This document shows, one piece after another, positions 5,004-6,447 of a DNA stretch of 6,447 bases (position 1 is the first letter of the stretch; every line of letters starts with the position of its first letter). Source of the DNA: CAZJQT01 sp964548655 (GTDB lineage: Bacteria > Patescibacteriota > Saccharimonadia > Saccharimonadales > CAZJQT01); NCBI GenBank assembly GCA_964548655.1, contig CAZJQT010000029.1:1-6447 (forward strand). Direction: 5' to 3'. The translations under genes and the position numbers were made by a program. The notes under the pieces are model-generated. The model did not search any database. It saw nothing but the letters and a program-made list of their open reading frames with translations, and was not told the origin of the DNA.

Positions 5004-6447
5004 ATGGCAGAAGAAAAAGAACGCAAAGAGGATTTAAACCCCCATGCTGAAGAGCTGGAAGCTAAAGTCCGCCGAATGATGGATCCCAGCGTACCCGAGG
5101 AGTCTAAAGAGTCACCTAAATCTGCCAAACAATCTATCAAAGTTATCCAGGACGACCAGCCAGATGATGAACCACCTAGCGCACCAGAGCTCCCGAACCA
5201 AGATAGTGATGAAGCTATGCCGGTGGCTGTGATCAAAAATAACCGCAAAGTTATCAAGCCGTTAGATGAGTCAAACGAAACTACGCCATCAGAAGAGAAA
5301 AAGATAAGTGTTAAGGCTCACGACGCTAGTCCAGACCAGCTGGCTCAGGAAATAGACGACAGTGTAGCCAAACTCGCCCCCGAGGAAGCCTCCAAACTCA
5401 AGCAAGCCGATGATGGTCTGGATGATAAAGCAACCGATAAAGCCGTTGACGAGATTGTCCGTGAAGAAGGTGACACCATACTAGAAGTTGATGACACCAT
5501 GCGTGAAACTGGCGCACCAGTTAAGCCTACCAAAGCCAAACACCGTTCTATATTCAAAAACCGTCTGTTTAGATGGTTTGTAATATTAATTGTTCTGGCT
5601 TCTTTGGCTGGGGCAGTAGTCTGGCCAACTAGCCGCTACATGGCACTAAACGCCGCTGGCGTCAGGTCTAGTAGCTCATTGACCGTAGTGGATGCTAGTA
5701 CTGGCCAACCGCTTAAAGACGCCCAGATTAGTCTTGGTGGTACTAATGTCAAAACCGATTCCAAAGGCACAGCCAAGCTTACCAAATTGCGCTTAGGCAA
5801 GACCGAGCTAACCATTTCCAAACTGGCCTTTGGTCCAATCACCAAAACCGTCACTGTTGGCTGGGGTAGTAATCCGCTAGGCAGCTTCCAACTTGACCCA
5901 ACGGGTGTCCAATATCAATTCCAGGTTGCCGATTTTCTGTCTGGCAAACCAGTTACAGAGGCTTTAGCTGAGTCAAGTGACGCCAGCGCCAAAGCTGATG
6001 CTAAAGGTTTGATCAAGCTAACCATTGACCCAACTGATGCTAAAACGCTAGATGTTAAACTCAGTGCCTCAGGTTATCGTGACCAAAAACTAACAATTGA
6101 CCTTGCTGATCACAAACCACACAACATCAAACTGATGCTGGCGCGCAAAGATGTCTATGTCACTAAACAGTCTGGCAAGTTTGATATCTACGCTAGTTAT
6201 GTTGATGGCACTGATCCACAACTTATTCTGGCAGGTACGGGTCATGAGCAGGCCGATATGGTTCTGTTGCCGCATCCATCCGCTAATGTAGCGGCCCTGG
6301 TCTCAACTCGGGCTAATCAATCCGACGGCAGAGGTGGCTTACTGAGTGGTTTGCTTATGATTGACATTGCTAGCAAACAAACCACCTCAGTAACTATTGA
6401 TAAAGGCATTCAATTGTTAGGCTGGAGTGGCGATTACTTAGTTTATG
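5004..6447 (+). CDS. Membrane-anchored Ig-like/beta-propeller protein, N-terminal part (3' partial)
   Basis: The frame is open from ATG 5004 to the right edge (481 whole codons, no stop). Residues 1-175 are acidic, Pro/Ser/Lys-rich and probably disordered (for example DDQPDDEPPSAPELPNQDSD at 50-69). A basic stretch KAKHRSIFKNRLFR (177-190) precedes one membrane segment at about 191-207, so the N-terminus is predicted inside and the rest outside. Two Ig-like domains of the carboxypeptidase-regulatory/PEGA style follow: 224-297 (VDASTGQPLKDAQISLGG, then TDSKGTAKL) and 303-380 (VADFLSGKPVTEA, then ADAKGLIKL). A propeller starts near 381 (KDVYVTKQSGKFDIYASYVDG) and is cut by the window edge. It is a paralogue of the protein ending at 1208. 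The start is the first ATG of the frame and is followed by a plausible MAEEKERKED beginning; no Shine-Dalgarno sequence is seen. It is likely a surface-exposed protein of unknown ligand, possibly linking a cytoplasmic acidic region to the cell exterior. Confidence 0.88.
   Translation, partial: MAEEKERKEDLNPHAEELEAKVRRMMDPSVPEESKESPKSAKQSIKVIQDDQPDDEPPSAPELPNQDSDEAMPVAVIKNNRKVIKPLDESNETTPSEEKKISVKAHDASPDQLAQEIDDSVAKLAPEEASKLKQADDGLDDKATDKAVDEIVREEGDTILEVDDTMRETGAPVKPTKAKHRSIFKNRLFRWFVILIVLASLAGAVVWPTSRYMALNAAGVRSSSSLTVVDASTGQPLKDAQISLGGTNVKTDSKGTAKLTKLRLGKTELTISKLAFGPITKTVTVGWGSNPLGSFQLDPTGVQYQFQVADFLSGKPVTEALAESSDASAKADAKGLIKLTIDPTDAKTLDVKLSASGYRDQKLTIDLADHKPHNIKLMLARKDVYVTKQSGKFDIYASYVDGTDPQLILAGTGHEQADMVLLPHPSANVAALVSTRANQSDGRGGLLSGLLMIDIASKQTTSVTIDKGIQLLGWSGDYLVY

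Noticed and set aside
5345..5557. Ser-rich minus-strand frames opposite the acidic region of the 5004 gene (also 5000-5257 and 5636-5854)
   Set aside because: The Ser/Leu-rich composition is the usual artefact of reading the complement of an Asp/Glu/Lys-rich coding region.

Overview
The window looks like a compact bacterial chromosome segment with a base composition near one half G+C and the standard bacterial code (TGA ends the first CDS and pyrB). The mix of genes suggests a Candidatus Saccharibacteria or other Patescibacteria/CPR genome: single-pass membrane proteins with acidic or polybasic disordered tails, an extracytoplasmic Ig-like plus beta-propeller protein, a stand-alone aspartate carbamoyltransferase and a DrrA/DrrB-type exporter. 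This assignment is from gene content and style only; there is no rRNA or marker protein in the window, so it is an inference of moderate to low confidence. No tRNA, rRNA, CRISPR array, insertion sequence or integrase was seen.

Layout. (1) 1-1208, plus: C-terminal part of an extracytoplasmic protein that ends in a TolB/WD40-like beta-propeller and a Gly/Tyr-rich tail. (2) 1264-2265, plus: pyrB, aspartate carbamoyltransferase catalytic chain, behind its own candidate promoter. (3) 2299-4069, plus: a two-gene ABC exporter operon (DrrA-type ATPase, then an ABC-2 permease that overlaps it by 11 bp), behind a near-consensus promoter whose -35 box contains the pyrB stop codon. (4) 4070-4279, minus: a small unrecognised protein convergent with the permease with no bases between the stop codons. 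(5) 4280-4517: a 238-bp intergenic region with a strong hairpin plus T-tract on the plus strand and a TTGACA-17-TAAATT promoter on the minus strand. (6) 4518-4964, plus: small single-pass membrane protein. (7) 5004 to the right edge, plus: N-terminal part of a membrane-anchored protein with an acidic cytoplasmic region, one membrane segment, two Ig-like domains and the start of a beta-propeller.

The main structural surprise is that genes (1) and (7) are paralogues. The first residues visible in (1) align with about residue 330 onward of (7), so the window runs from the second half of one copy to the first two thirds of another, with pyrB, the exporter and two small genes between them.

The second recurring signal is at gene starts. 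Candidate -10 boxes lie only 8-9 bases before the ATG of pyrB, the ABC ATPase and the 4518 gene, with no good Shine-Dalgarno sequence, which suggests leaderless or nearly leaderless mRNAs. The internal operon gene (permease) and the minus-strand gene do have Shine-Dalgarno-like sequences.
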